Source of the DNA: Serratia liquefaciens ATCC 27592
GTDB lineage: Bacteria > Pseudomonadota > Gammaproteobacteria > Enterobacterales > Enterobacteriaceae
Direction: 5' to 3'
Length of the DNA: 64,000 nucleotides
Assembly: GCF_000422085.1 (NCBI RefSeq)
Contig: NC_021741.1
Location: forward strand, 3,844,001-3,908,000
Position 1 is the stretch's first letter. Each line of letters starts with the position of its first letter. Positions 35,804 to 44,700 of the stretch are shown here, piece by piece. Made by a program: the position numbers and the translations under genes. The notes beneath the pieces are model-generated. The model did no database searches. It saw only the letters and a program-made list of their open reading frames with translations, and was not told the DNA's origin.

Positions 35804-38170
35804 TTACTCCAGCGTAAAACGGCTGCCCGGTACGCCGTTAATCCACAGTTCTCGCGTCTCTCCAGTTGGCAAACTGCAGGCCAACGTCTGCCACGCCGGT
35901 TTGAACCGGCCTTCGGCAGTGATGTTCAGCATAATGCGTTGAGTGTCGCTGAGCATCTCCCAGCGCAGCCACAGCGCATCGCCCTGCTGCCAGCCATAAC
36001 TTTCCCCGTCATCTTCGAATAACAGCCCAGAAGCGCTGCCACAGCCTTTGAGCGGATACAGCTTCAGCTCGCGCCGATCGTCCGCCGTCACGTCAACATG
36101 CGCCAATCGCGACGACAAAGGTATCGCGGCACCGGCACGTACCAGCAGCGGCAAGCGCTCCAGCGGTGCCTCCAGCAGCACCGCCTGGCCGCCGCTGAAC
36201 CATTGGCCGCTGTAGAAGCAGTACCAGCCGTCGCCGTTATCCGGCAGATACACCGGCCGCTGACGCTGCCCCTGCTCCACCACGCTGGCCACCAGCAGAT
36301 CGCGACCTATCATAAAATCATCGGTTTCGTTCAGCGTGCGCTCATCATGCTCGTGGTCGAGGAAGGTCGGGCGCAGCATCGGTTCGTCGTCGACGCAGGC
36401 CTGCCACAGCAAGGTGTAGAAATACGGCATCAGCCGATAACGCAAAGCAATCGCCTCGCGCACTGCCGGCGTCACCGCAGGGTACATCCAGGGTTCGTTA
36501 ACCGTGGCGTCGTCGTTCCAGGAGTGAATGGTGAAACGCGGATGCATCACGCCATTTTGCACCCAACGCACCAGCAGTTCGGCGTCCGGCCTGTCGCCGG
36601 AGAAACCGCCCACGTCGTGCCCGAGGTTGTACAAACCGGACAGGCTCATGCCCAGCCCCATGCGAATGTTGTAACGCAGGGTTTGCCAACTGGTACGGTT
36701 ATCGCCGCTCCAGGTCTGCACATAACGTTGCATACCGGCACAGCCGGAGCGTGAAATCAGGTACGGCCGCAGCTCAGGAGCAAAGCGCTGCTGCGCCTCC
36801 ATCGAGGCGCGCATCATCAGCAACGGCATCACCGGGCGAATATGCTTGATGGCGATCGGCTGGCCAAAACCGTGGCAACGCGCCTCGCCGTCCCACACTT
36901 CATATTCGTTATTGTCATTCCAGGTGGAATCGATGCCCATTTCCAGCAGTTGCTGAGTCACGCCCTGCTGCCACCAGTGCACTGCCGCCGGATTGGTGAA
37001 GTCCAGATGTGAGCCTTCGTCGTCCCAAAAGCTCGAACGCTCCGGCCTATCGCTTTCTGAATCGCGGATAAACAGCCCTAACTGCGCCGCCTGTTGATAC
37101 TGCGGATGATCCTGCAACAGGCACGGCTTGATGTTGGCCGCCAATTTCAATCCGGCATCGTGGAAAGCCTGACTCAACTGCTTGGGTTGCGGCACCTTGT
37201 CGTAGTTCCAGTTGAACACGTAACGCTTGTTGCCGATCGAGGTATAACCCGAGGACAGCTGGAAGGAGTCACAGGGAATGTCATGTTGGTGACAAAGCTC
37301 AATAAACTGCCGTAGCTGCTGTTGAGCATCCGGCGCATCGGTGTAATGCATGGTGGATCCGCTGTAGCCCAGGCTCCATTTTGGCCCGAAGTGTGTCTTG
37401 CCGGTCAGGCGTACAAACGCCTTGGTGACATCCAGCACCTTTGGCCCGAGGAACAGGTAATAATCCAAATCCCCCGCCTCGGCCTGATAGCGGCGATAGG
37501 CCAGGTGGTAATTGTCGATCTCGTTACCCAAATCCAGCCAGCAACTGCTCAGGTTGTCGTAAAACAGCCCAAAGCTGGCCTCTTCTCCACGGGTGATGGT
37601 GAAAGGAATGTGCTTGTACAGCGGGTCAGTGCTGGCGGCGTTGTAACCCATCGCATCCAGATTGCGCATTTCAAAACGGCGGCCGCTGCGCTCCAAATCA
37701 CCGGCCTTCTCGCCCAGGCCATAATAGCGCTCGGCGGCATGGCGACGTTGATAATGGGCCACGCCGTCACCGTGCGGGTTAAGCAAATAGGCGCTGGTGG
37801 GCCGATCGGCTGCCAGCGGACGCCATTCACCGGCGGCGTTACAGTGTTCCCATTCCAGCCACAGCGGCTGATGCACGGTCACGCGCAGCGCAGAGGTGGT
37901 CAGCACCAACCGATCCTCATGCTGCTGCAAGTGGTAACCCGGCAGGTTGAAACCGGCGACGCTCAGCCGGTCGCGCCCTTCCCAGGGCACGTCGGTCTGT
38001 GGCGCAATGCTCCAGGTGCGATCCAGCGCCAGCTCTCCGCTGCGCTTGATCAACACGCGACACAGGTGGTTTTCCAACACGTACATGCAAAACAGATGGC
38101 GTTCATCGACCAGCAGTTCAATACGATCGGCATACTGTCCTGCCAGCGTCCAGTTTTTTAAGGTTTTCAT
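35804..38170 (-). CDS. Glycoside hydrolase family 31 (alpha-xylosidase/alpha-glucosidase type)
   Basis: The 788-residue (or 790, if ATG 38176 is used) GH31 enzyme has an N-terminal beta-sandwich, then a TIM barrel. The nucleophile Asp is in the stretch STWNDNNEYEVWD (about residue 415) and the acid/base Asp in WSGDNRTSW (about 482). No signal peptide is seen, so it acts on an oligosaccharide already imported. It follows an ExuT-like transporter by 11 bases, suggesting that this carrier brings in the substrate. Family members act on alpha-xylosides, alpha-glucosides or sulfoquinovosides; I cannot choose. Confidence 0.87.
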   Translation of the reverse strand: MKTLKNWTLAGQYADRIELLVDERHLFCMYVLENHLCRVLIKRSGELALDRTWSIAPQTDVPWEGRDRLSVAGFNLPGYHLQQHEDRLVLTTSALRVTVHQPLWLEWEHCNAAGEWRPLAADRPTSAYLLNPHGDGVAHYQRRHAAERYYGLGEKAGDLERSGRRFEMRNLDAMGYNAASTDPLYKHIPFTITRGEEASFGLFYDNLSSCWLDLGNEIDNYHLAYRRYQAEAGDLDYYLFLGPKVLDVTKAFVRLTGKTHFGPKWSLGYSGSTMHYTDAPDAQQQLRQFIELCHQHDIPCDSFQLSSGYTSIGNKRYVFNWNYDKVPQPKQLSQAFHDAGLKLAANIKPCLLQDHPQYQQAAQLGLFIRDSESDRPERSSFWDDEGSHLDFTNPAAVHWWQQGVTQQLLEMGIDSTWNDNNEYEVWDGEARCHGFGQPIAIKHIRPVMPLLMMRASMEAQQRFAPELRPYLISRSGCAGMQRYVQTWSGDNRTSWQTLRYNIRMGLGMSLSGLYNLGHDVGGFSGDRPDAELLVRWVQNGVMHPRFTIHSWNDDATVNEPWMYPAVTPAVREAIALRYRLMPYFYTLLWQACVDDEPMLRPTFLDHEHDERTLNETDDFMIGRDLLVASVVEQGQRQRPVYLPDNGDGWYCFYSGQWFSGGQAVLLEAPLERLPLLVRAGAAIPLSSRLAHVDVTADDRRELKLYPLKGCGSASGLLFEDDGESYGWQQGDALWLRWEMLSDTQRIMLNITAEGRFKPAWQTLACSLPTGETRELWINGVPGSRFTLE

Positions 38171-38181
38171 AGGCATCCAAC

Positions 38182-39489
38182 TTAACTATTGAGTGTTTTT
38201 TTACCGCCGCGTTCGGCGATCAAAGCAATCAGGAACAGGGCGCCGATCAGGTCGAAGAAGCCCATGGCGATGAATAAGGGGTTAAAACCGACGGTGTCGG
38301 AGACCGCACCGATCAGCAACGTAAACAGGAAGCTGGCGATCCAGGCGCTGGAGCCGCGCATGCCGTTGACGGTCGCCATTTGGTTTTTATCGAACGACTC
38401 CACCACCAGCGCGCTGAGCATGCAGGAGATCACCTGGTGCCCGAAGCCACCGATCGAGATCAGGGCGATCGCCACGTAGGGATCTTTGGTGATCGCCACA
38501 AATGCCAGCGAAACCATCATAAAGGCGCCCGTCACCGAGCTGGCGACCACCGAGTTGACGCGGCTGCAGCCGAACCATTTGCGGTACAGGGTGGTGAGAT
38601 AGCCGCTGGCAACGCTGCCGATGTCCGCCGCCAAAAACGGCAGCCAGGCAAACATGGCGATGTGCTTTAAGTCCATGCCGCGCTCGGTGGCCAGGTACAG
38701 CGGCACCCAGAAACTGAACACCGCCCAGGCCGGTTCGGCGAGAAAGGCCGGAATGGCGATGCCATAGAACTTTTTGTTGCGGCACAAAATCGCCAGCGAC
38801 TTGAGAAACGGCAATCTGGGCAGTTCCGGTTCATTGTCTTCGCGGATCAGATCCAGTTCCTGTTGGCTCAGATTGGGGTGCTGCTGCGGCGAGTGATAGA
38901 ACAACCACCACAACACTACCCAGATCAACGCCAGCGCGCCGGAGAACAAAAAAGCGCCCTGCCAGCCAAAGGAAACGTGGGCAATCACGATAATTGGCGG
39001 AGCCAGCATGGCGCCAATAGAGAAACCGACGCCCGCCCAACCGGCGGCGATCGGCCGCTCCTTTTTAGGGAACCAGTCGGATATCGCCTTGGCGTTGGCC
39101 GGTGTGGCCGCCGCTTCCGCCCCGCCCATAAAGAACCGCAGGATAGCCAGTTGAACCCAACTGCCCGCGCCGGCATGCAGCATGCAAACAACCGCCCAGA
39201 TACTGGCGCAGATCAAAAAGCCCATCTTCAGGCCGATAACGTCGATCAGCCAGCCGCAGATCGGCTGAAATACCGTATAGGCCAGTTGGAACGATGCCAC
39301 CACCCAGGAGTACTGCTCGGTGGTCATGTTGAGGCTGGTTTTCAGTTCAGGTGCCAGAATGCCCAGCGAATTACGGGTGATGTAGTTGACCGTTACGCCC
39401 AGTAAAAACAGCGCCAGCATCCACCAGCGCAGCGATTTGAACTTGCGCCGGCCGGTATCGGCGACCCTTTGATTAATTTCAACACTCAT
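38182..39489 (-). CDS. MFS transporter, anion:cation symporter family, ExuT-like
   Basis: The ATG at 39489 follows GGAGAG and gives 435 residues with 12 spans. The stretches NYITRNSLGILAPEL, SWVVASFQLAYTVFQPICGW and ISDWFPKKERPIAAGW are those of the hexuronate/galactonate branch (ExuT, GudP, DgoT). From memory the closest well-known relative is ExuT. It is the first gene of a two-gene operon with the GH31 enzyme, so the cargo may be an alpha-linked uronide or glycoside. A perfect UxuR/ExuR-like palindrome lies upstream. Confidence 0.86.
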   Translation of the reverse strand: MSVEINQRVADTGRRKFKSLRWWMLALFLLGVTVNYITRNSLGILAPELKTSLNMTTEQYSWVVASFQLAYTVFQPICGWLIDVIGLKMGFLICASIWAVVCMLHAGAGSWVQLAILRFFMGGAEAAATPANAKAISDWFPKKERPIAAGWAGVGFSIGAMLAPPIIVIAHVSFGWQGAFLFSGALALIWVVLWWLFYHSPQQHPNLSQQELDLIREDNEPELPRLPFLKSLAILCRNKKFYGIAIPAFLAEPAWAVFSFWVPLYLATERGMDLKHIAMFAWLPFLAADIGSVASGYLTTLYRKWFGCSRVNSVVASSVTGAFMMVSLAFVAITKDPYVAIALISIGGFGHQVISCMLSALVVESFDKNQMATVNGMRGSSAWIASFLFTLLIGAVSDTVGFNPLFIAMGFFDLIGALFLIALIAERGGKKTLNS

Positions 39490-39683
39490 CTGTCTTCTCT
39501 CCACGACGGCTGCCCGGTGCAACAGCGCGCCTTTTGGTAGGGTACGTTTTGGTATCGAAGGTATGGGCCGTGGAAAACTGCGGTATGTCTGACAAAGACC
39601 AACGCATCACGTTCACAACCACATGATTTATTTTCGTTTTATTTATAATTCAGCCCATTAATTGGACTGATAAATCTATAAAG

Positions 39684-39695
39684 TTGGTATACCAA
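39684..39695. promoter_or_regulatory. Perfect palindrome matching the ExuR/UxuR operator
   Basis: TTGGTATACCAA is perfectly symmetric and, as I recall, is the core of the hexuronate regulator consensus of enterobacteria. It sits between the ExuT-like gene (start 39489) and the LacI gene (start 39855). It lacks the central CG usual for LacI-type sites, so a GntR-type regulator from elsewhere in the genome is a candidate binder. The rest of this 365-base gap is AT-rich and carries no gene. Confidence 0.65.
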
Positions 39696-39854
39696 TTCAG
39701 ACTAACCAGCCGGAAGCGTGAGCGAAACGAGGTTTTTTGCAAAAATTCTCATGCATAGAATAAAAGCTCGCCATAATGGCGACAGAAGCCTGACAGTACG
39801 CTGAAAAAACACCGTGAAAATATTTTCATTACCGAATTTGAAGGAGATCACAGA

Positions 39855-40937
39855 ATGAACGGAAAGCTGAAAATACAGGAAATTGCCCGGCAAACCGGGC
39901 TGTCGATCAGCACCGTTTCACGTGTATTAGCCGGTAAGTCCAATACCAGCGTCGAAGCTCGCCAAAAGGTGTTGGCCTGCGCTCAACAGAACGGCATTCT
40001 GCAGGGAATTTCCAGCGGCAGGCTGATGCTCAATAACGTGATGGTCTTCGCCCCCCAGCGCGCTTTTGATGTGCGCACCGATATCTTCTACTACAAGGTG
40101 ATCCAGGGGATCTCCGCCGCATTAGCTGAGCATGAAGTGCGGATCCGCTATTGTGGGCTGGAAGAACTGCACAGCGACGGCGCGTTGTTTCTGGAAAAAA
40201 TGAGCGATCCGCAAACTCAGGCAGCGCTAATTATCGGCATCGACGACGAACACATTCACCAGTTGGCCGCCGACCTGAATAAACCCTGCGTACTGATTAA
40301 CTGCACCGACCGCCAGATGCGGCTCGACAGCGTGTCACCCGATCACCAACTGATTGGCGAGTTCTCCGCCAACTATCTGATGCAACAAGGGCATAGCCAT
40401 ATTTTGAATCTGCAATGCCTGCGCCGCCACACCATGGAACTGCGGCTGGCGGGTATTAAACAAGCCTATGCGCGGCACAATATCGCCTTTGACGACGGCC
40501 GCCATCTGGTGACTACTTCCGGCTTCGGCAGCGAAGAGGCCGAACAGGCGCTTACCACCTTTATCAACCGGGTGAGCCACCGCTCGCAGCTGCCAACGGC
40601 CATTCTTGCCGGTGGCGACTACATGGCGGTCGGCGCGGTCAAAGCACTGAACAAGCTGCAGCTGAGCGTGCCGGGGGATATCTCGGTGATGAGCACCGAC
40701 GGCTTCAATCTGGCGGAAATTCACGACGTGCCGCTCACCTCGGTGCAGGTACCGCGCGACGAGCTGGGTTATGAGGCGATCCAACTGCTGCAACGCCGCA
40801 TGCTGCGCGCCGATGCACCGCCTTGTAACCTGCTGCTGCACGGCAAACTGGCGGTACGCGCCTCGGTCAAACGCATCAGTCCCCATAAAACCAGCCCGGC
40901 GGTCAGCACCCATGACCACCGCCTTTACGATGTCTGA
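39855..40937 (+). CDS. LacI family transcriptional regulator
   Basis: The 360-residue protein has an N-terminal LacI helix-turn-helix (IQEIARQTGLSISTVSRVLAGKS without breaks, residues 6-28) and a hinge helix, then a periplasmic-binding-protein-like sensor domain with AILAGGDYMAVGAVKALN and ISVMSTDGFNLAE. It is divergent from the transporter-GH31 operon and very likely regulates it in response to the imported sugar. AAGGAG precedes the ATG. The C-terminal 20 residues after RASVKRIS are not typical of the family. Confidence 0.9.
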   Translation: MNGKLKIQEIARQTGLSISTVSRVLAGKSNTSVEARQKVLACAQQNGILQGISSGRLMLNNVMVFAPQRAFDVRTDIFYYKVIQGISAALAEHEVRIRYCGLEELHSDGALFLEKMSDPQTQAALIIGIDDEHIHQLAADLNKPCVLINCTDRQMRLDSVSPDHQLIGEFSANYLMQQGHSHILNLQCLRRHTMELRLAGIKQAYARHNIAFDDGRHLVTTSGFGSEEAEQALTTFINRVSHRSQLPTAILAGGDYMAVGAVKALNKLQLSVPGDISVMSTDGFNLAEIHDVPLTSVQVPRDELGYEAIQLLQRRMLRADAPPCNLLLHGKLAVRASVKRISPHKTSPAVSTHDHRLYDV

Positions 40938-41262
40938 ACTACACTTAGTGGCGCCCCGTTCATTTATTGAGGGCAATTTTTTGGTTCATCGCGTATTGGC
41001 GTGAACTAATGGATAACGGCAGTAATAATGTTTAGGTTTGTATTCGCCAAAACTCACCCTAAGCCACGTACAGAGTCTGCGAAGGAGGCGCGGTACCGTA
41101 CTTCATCACGCAGCTGGCAGACGAGGCCTCAACTGCGCAGCGGGGACGCCGGTAAGGCCACAAAAAGGCTTCATGGATAGAGTAAATTTCCAGTTGGTGC
41201 GCCAGCTACCCGAGGATGGCCATCGCTCGGTGAGATATGTCGACGTTTATGTGGAATACAAA
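40938..41262. other. Intergenic region between LacI gene and the CDI locus
   Basis: No gene is supported here. A plus-strand frame could be read from 41173 to 41352 (59 codons), but it has no ribosome site and runs through the terminator of the opposite operon. I see no repeat or insertion-sequence end. Confidence 0.45.
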
Positions 41263-41291
41263 ATCAAGAAAAACGGCTCCAAAGAGCCGTT
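41263..41291 (-). terminator. Terminator of the cdiBAI-type operon
   Basis: AACGGCTC (41272-41279) pairs with GAGCCGTT (41284-41291) around a four-base loop. On the minus strand a T-rich tract follows. It lies 112 bases beyond the immunity gene stop. Confidence 0.75.
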
Positions 41292-41402
41292 CGTAAGGAC
41301 GTTAGATTTACGACAATCCTGGCCTGCAGTGTTACTTGGTTACCTTCGCTAGCACCAGCATGCGCAAAACGTGCTTAATCTCATACTTTTGGGAACAGGA
41401 AG

Positions 41403-41783
41403 TTACTCAGGCTTCTCAAGCAATCCAAGCAACTCCATATCATAAAGCAAGTCCCTTTTTTCGTCATCAGAGATGTCTTTAATGAGAATACTCAAAGGCG
41501 TTTCGTTTATAATCAAATAGATACCATCACGAGTGATGTCTTCTGCTTTCTTCGGCCCTCTTCCGGCCCTTAAAATTAGAGTAAATACCTCGAACATTAG
41601 CTTTTCTATCGGCGAAAAAGGGGTATTTTCGCATTGATAGCTTGCATACCCAATTTCCAGGCCATCATAAGATGATTTTTCACCAGTCTTTTTATTAATG
41701 TAAAGTATGTTTCTACAGCAATCATAGAAACATCCTAATATCATTTCTCGTATTTCACCGTAAGTCATACGTTCTTCGTCCAT
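41403..41783 (-). CDS. cdiI: Predicted CDI immunity protein
   Basis: The 126-residue protein is encoded directly after the large exoprotein: its ATG overlaps the upstream TAA stop (TAATG), with GGAGG eight bases ahead, so it is made in step with the toxin. Size, position, lack of a signal peptide and AT-rich composition unlike the upstream gene are what is expected of an immunity protein that binds and neutralises the toxin tip. I do not recognise its family; three cysteines near the N-terminus (GCFYDCCRN) are distinctive. Function rests on context. Confidence 0.72.
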   Translation of the reverse strand: MDEERMTYGEIREMILGCFYDCCRNILYINKKTGEKSSYDGLEIGYASYQCENTPFSPIEKLMFEVFTLILRAGRGPKKAEDITRDGIYLIINETPLSILIKDISDDEKRDLLYDMELLGLLEKPE

Positions 41784-44700
41784 TACTTCAACCTCCCAGG
41801 AATTAACATTACATTGTTGTTGTCAAGGACATCTATTTTGATCCCGGGGTATTTTTTCTGAAATTGATCCACGACGCCCAAACAACTCCCACATGCAGTA
41901 CGTTCAGTAAAAATGGTGACTTTTCCCTTGGCTGCCACATTGTTACCCAGTTTATCAGCCAGGTTGTCCAGGATTTTGTACTCCGAGTCTGTATTTCGAG
42001 GTATTGGTTCACCCTTTGAATTGTTGATGGTGTTAAATTTAAAATTGCCGCTACCTTTCCCTATAAAGCCTTTGTCTGCTACGTCGACACGGCTGTGTGC
42101 AGCGAGTGTTTTCGGCATACCAGGAACATCGATTTTTGCAACGGCGGCATTCCCCGTCTTCCTGATATTTTGTGAAAACGGCGCCCTGGCATCCAACACC
42201 TGCTGTCTGAACGTAGCCGCCTGCTGAATGGTCTTCTCATTGACCAAATACCCTTTCCAGGCGTTGGTTGGCCCGACCAGTTTTGATGACAGATACTGGT
42301 TGCCGACATTTGCTTTACCCATACCGGCAAACGTACTGGCGATAGAAACTGCCATCACCGAGGCATTCACCCAGTTCGGTGACCACCCGGTCAGCTTGCT
42401 GATTTGCTCTATCTGTTGGTTTCGTGCAAACAGCTGGCCGTCGGTTATCTGGTCACCCAAGTCATACGTGAATAACTTTTCACTGTCATAACCGGCAAAC
42501 GCCGGGTAGTTGCCGAAGCGCTGACGCTCTTTTTGCACCCAGTAGTTGGCAATAAGCCCATCTTCGTCCCGCGTTGACGGGTATTTCTTCATCAGGTCTT
42601 CAAACTGCTTGCGCTCTTCCGAGTTTAACGCTTCCTGCGTAGTACAGGCTACTTTTCGGCAAGATGCTGCCATCAGACGCGCTTCTTTTTCCTTGTCGCC
42701 CTTCGACAGCACTTTAATAGCGTTGAGTTCTTCCTGATGCAGCTGGCGATTGAAGCGTTCAACAAATTCACCCGCGTTTGCACCGCTGTTGGTACCCGAG
42801 GCTTTGCCGGTAGCTATAGCTCCCGCGAAGGCACCTGCAACACGGCTGATTTGTGACTGACGCTCCTGCCATCCTTCGGTTTTTACCAGGTTATCGTTGA
42901 TGATCACCCCGGCCAGTTCCGCCGCCAATGCCCCAGCAGCGGCCCCTTTACCGTCTCCTCTGCCGATTTCCGCGCTGATTCCCGCTAGCACCACATGACT
43001 CACGGCCCGGCCCGGTACACCGAGAACCTGACCATTATCCCCTATCAGGTTGGCACCCTCAGCCTGAACCTGGCTGCCAATATTCGCCAGCAGCGCATTG
43101 GTCAAATTGTCTTTGAAGCTGCCGCCATTGATGGTCGTATTCAGGCTAGAGCTGATGACCGATTGCCCAGCCACACGCTGCGCCACCTTGCTCCAGTCGC
43201 CATTGCTCAGCTGTGGCAGCTTGACGTTGTTCGGGTTGAGCGGTTTGCCCGCCGCGTCCTTGCTCCAGCCCATCGCACTGTCGAAGCCGTTGAGCGCGCC
43301 CCCCACTGCCATTGCCGTGGCCGTCGCCTTCACGCTCTCGCTACTGCCCAGCACTTTCAGGGTTTTTGACAGATTGCCTCTGTTTTCGACCAGCGCCACC
43401 GCCGCCTGAGAGGCCAACGATGACATACCAGCCGTGACCGCGCCGCTGGTAACGGCGCCGCCGCCGATGGCCCCGGCGACATTACTGGCCGCCAGCGCCG
43501 TTAGCGAACTGCCCGCCGTCACTGCGGCTGCCGCGATGGCAATCACTGCCGCCACCGCCGGGTTCAGATGCTGGCTCTTGTAATCCCAGCTGTCGTAGGC
43601 GTCCTTGACCTTATTCCACTGCACGTCATTGCGCTTGTTCAGATCTTTGACCCAGGTGGTGCCCGGCGTGTTGCCCAGCGCATCGATGGCGCTTTGCAGT
43701 GCTTGGCCGTTTCTCACCTTCACGTCGGCGCTGACGCCTTTGGCGGCATCGACCGTCAACGTACCGCCAGTATGAATACTCGGCAGTACCCACTTATTGT
43801 CTTCGTACCCTTTGTTGGCCTGCTTGATGAAGAACCCTTTCGAATTAGTGACGGTCTGTTCGAAGTTGGTGTTTTTCACCGCACGGAAGTTGACCTGTCC
43901 GTGGGTACTGGTCAGTCGGGCATTCTTACCGGCCTCAATCTTGCTCGCCTCATAGGTGCTGTCGTCACGGCTCATCAGGGTGATATTGCCGGGGGAGGTA
44001 AACTCGGTCACCTTATTGGTCACGTCATGGCGGGTTTGCTTGACCTCAGTTTTTTTACCCCACCACTTGCGCTTGGTTTCCGTTTTCTCGTAGTGGCTGG
44101 ACTCTTCCATCGCCTGGGCATAGAGATAGCCGCCCTTGGCGGCGATATCCATGGAACCGGTGCGGACCGCCAGCTCCCTGTTTCTGGCGTTTTCCTGATC
44201 CTTACGTTGCCTCTCCGCATCATACTGGCGCTGTCTTTCCGCCCGCGCCACATTCAGTTGATTTTCAGCAGCATTTTTTTCTTTCGTCGGCTGCGCGATC
44301 TGTTGCTGGGCCTGGTCGAATGCGTGTTGAGCCGTAGTGAACGCGTTCTGAGCGTTATTGACCGCGTTCTGCCTGTCTATCAGGCGTTGACGAATTTTGT
44401 CATATTCCTCGATGGTCGATTCTTTTATCGCGTTCCCGACTTTGACACCGTCTTGAGTCGGTGCCGAAACATCTCCCCATTGAAGAACATTATTGACAAA
44501 CGCCCGGCCCCCTTCTTGCAATAACCGGTCGAGGTGTGCCTGGTTATCGATCAACGCCGAAGCGTCATAATTGGCGCCCCCTCCGCTATAGCTCGGCACT
44601 GAAACAAATCGGGACGACGACGAGGTAATGGGGTGTGCGCCAACATTGAACAACGATAAGGTATCAGGATGCTGTCGTGCGCTGTCCAACTCGCGCCGAC

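Noticed and set aside
41038..41352. Plus-strand frame of 104 codons between the LacI gene and the CDI locus
   Set aside because: It lacks a ribosome site, crosses the terminator of the opposite operon and looks like no family; a shorter frame from 41173 has the same problem.
42700..43100. Search for a VENN toxin-boundary motif in the exoprotein
   Set aside because: No such tetrapeptide was found in this part; the alternative junction is described under findings.
43568..44524. Plus-strand frame of 318 codons opposite cdiA, hydrophobic in parts
   Set aside because: Opposite the DUF637-like and neighbouring regions of cdiA; hydrophobic look comes from antisense reading of an amphipathic repeat gene.
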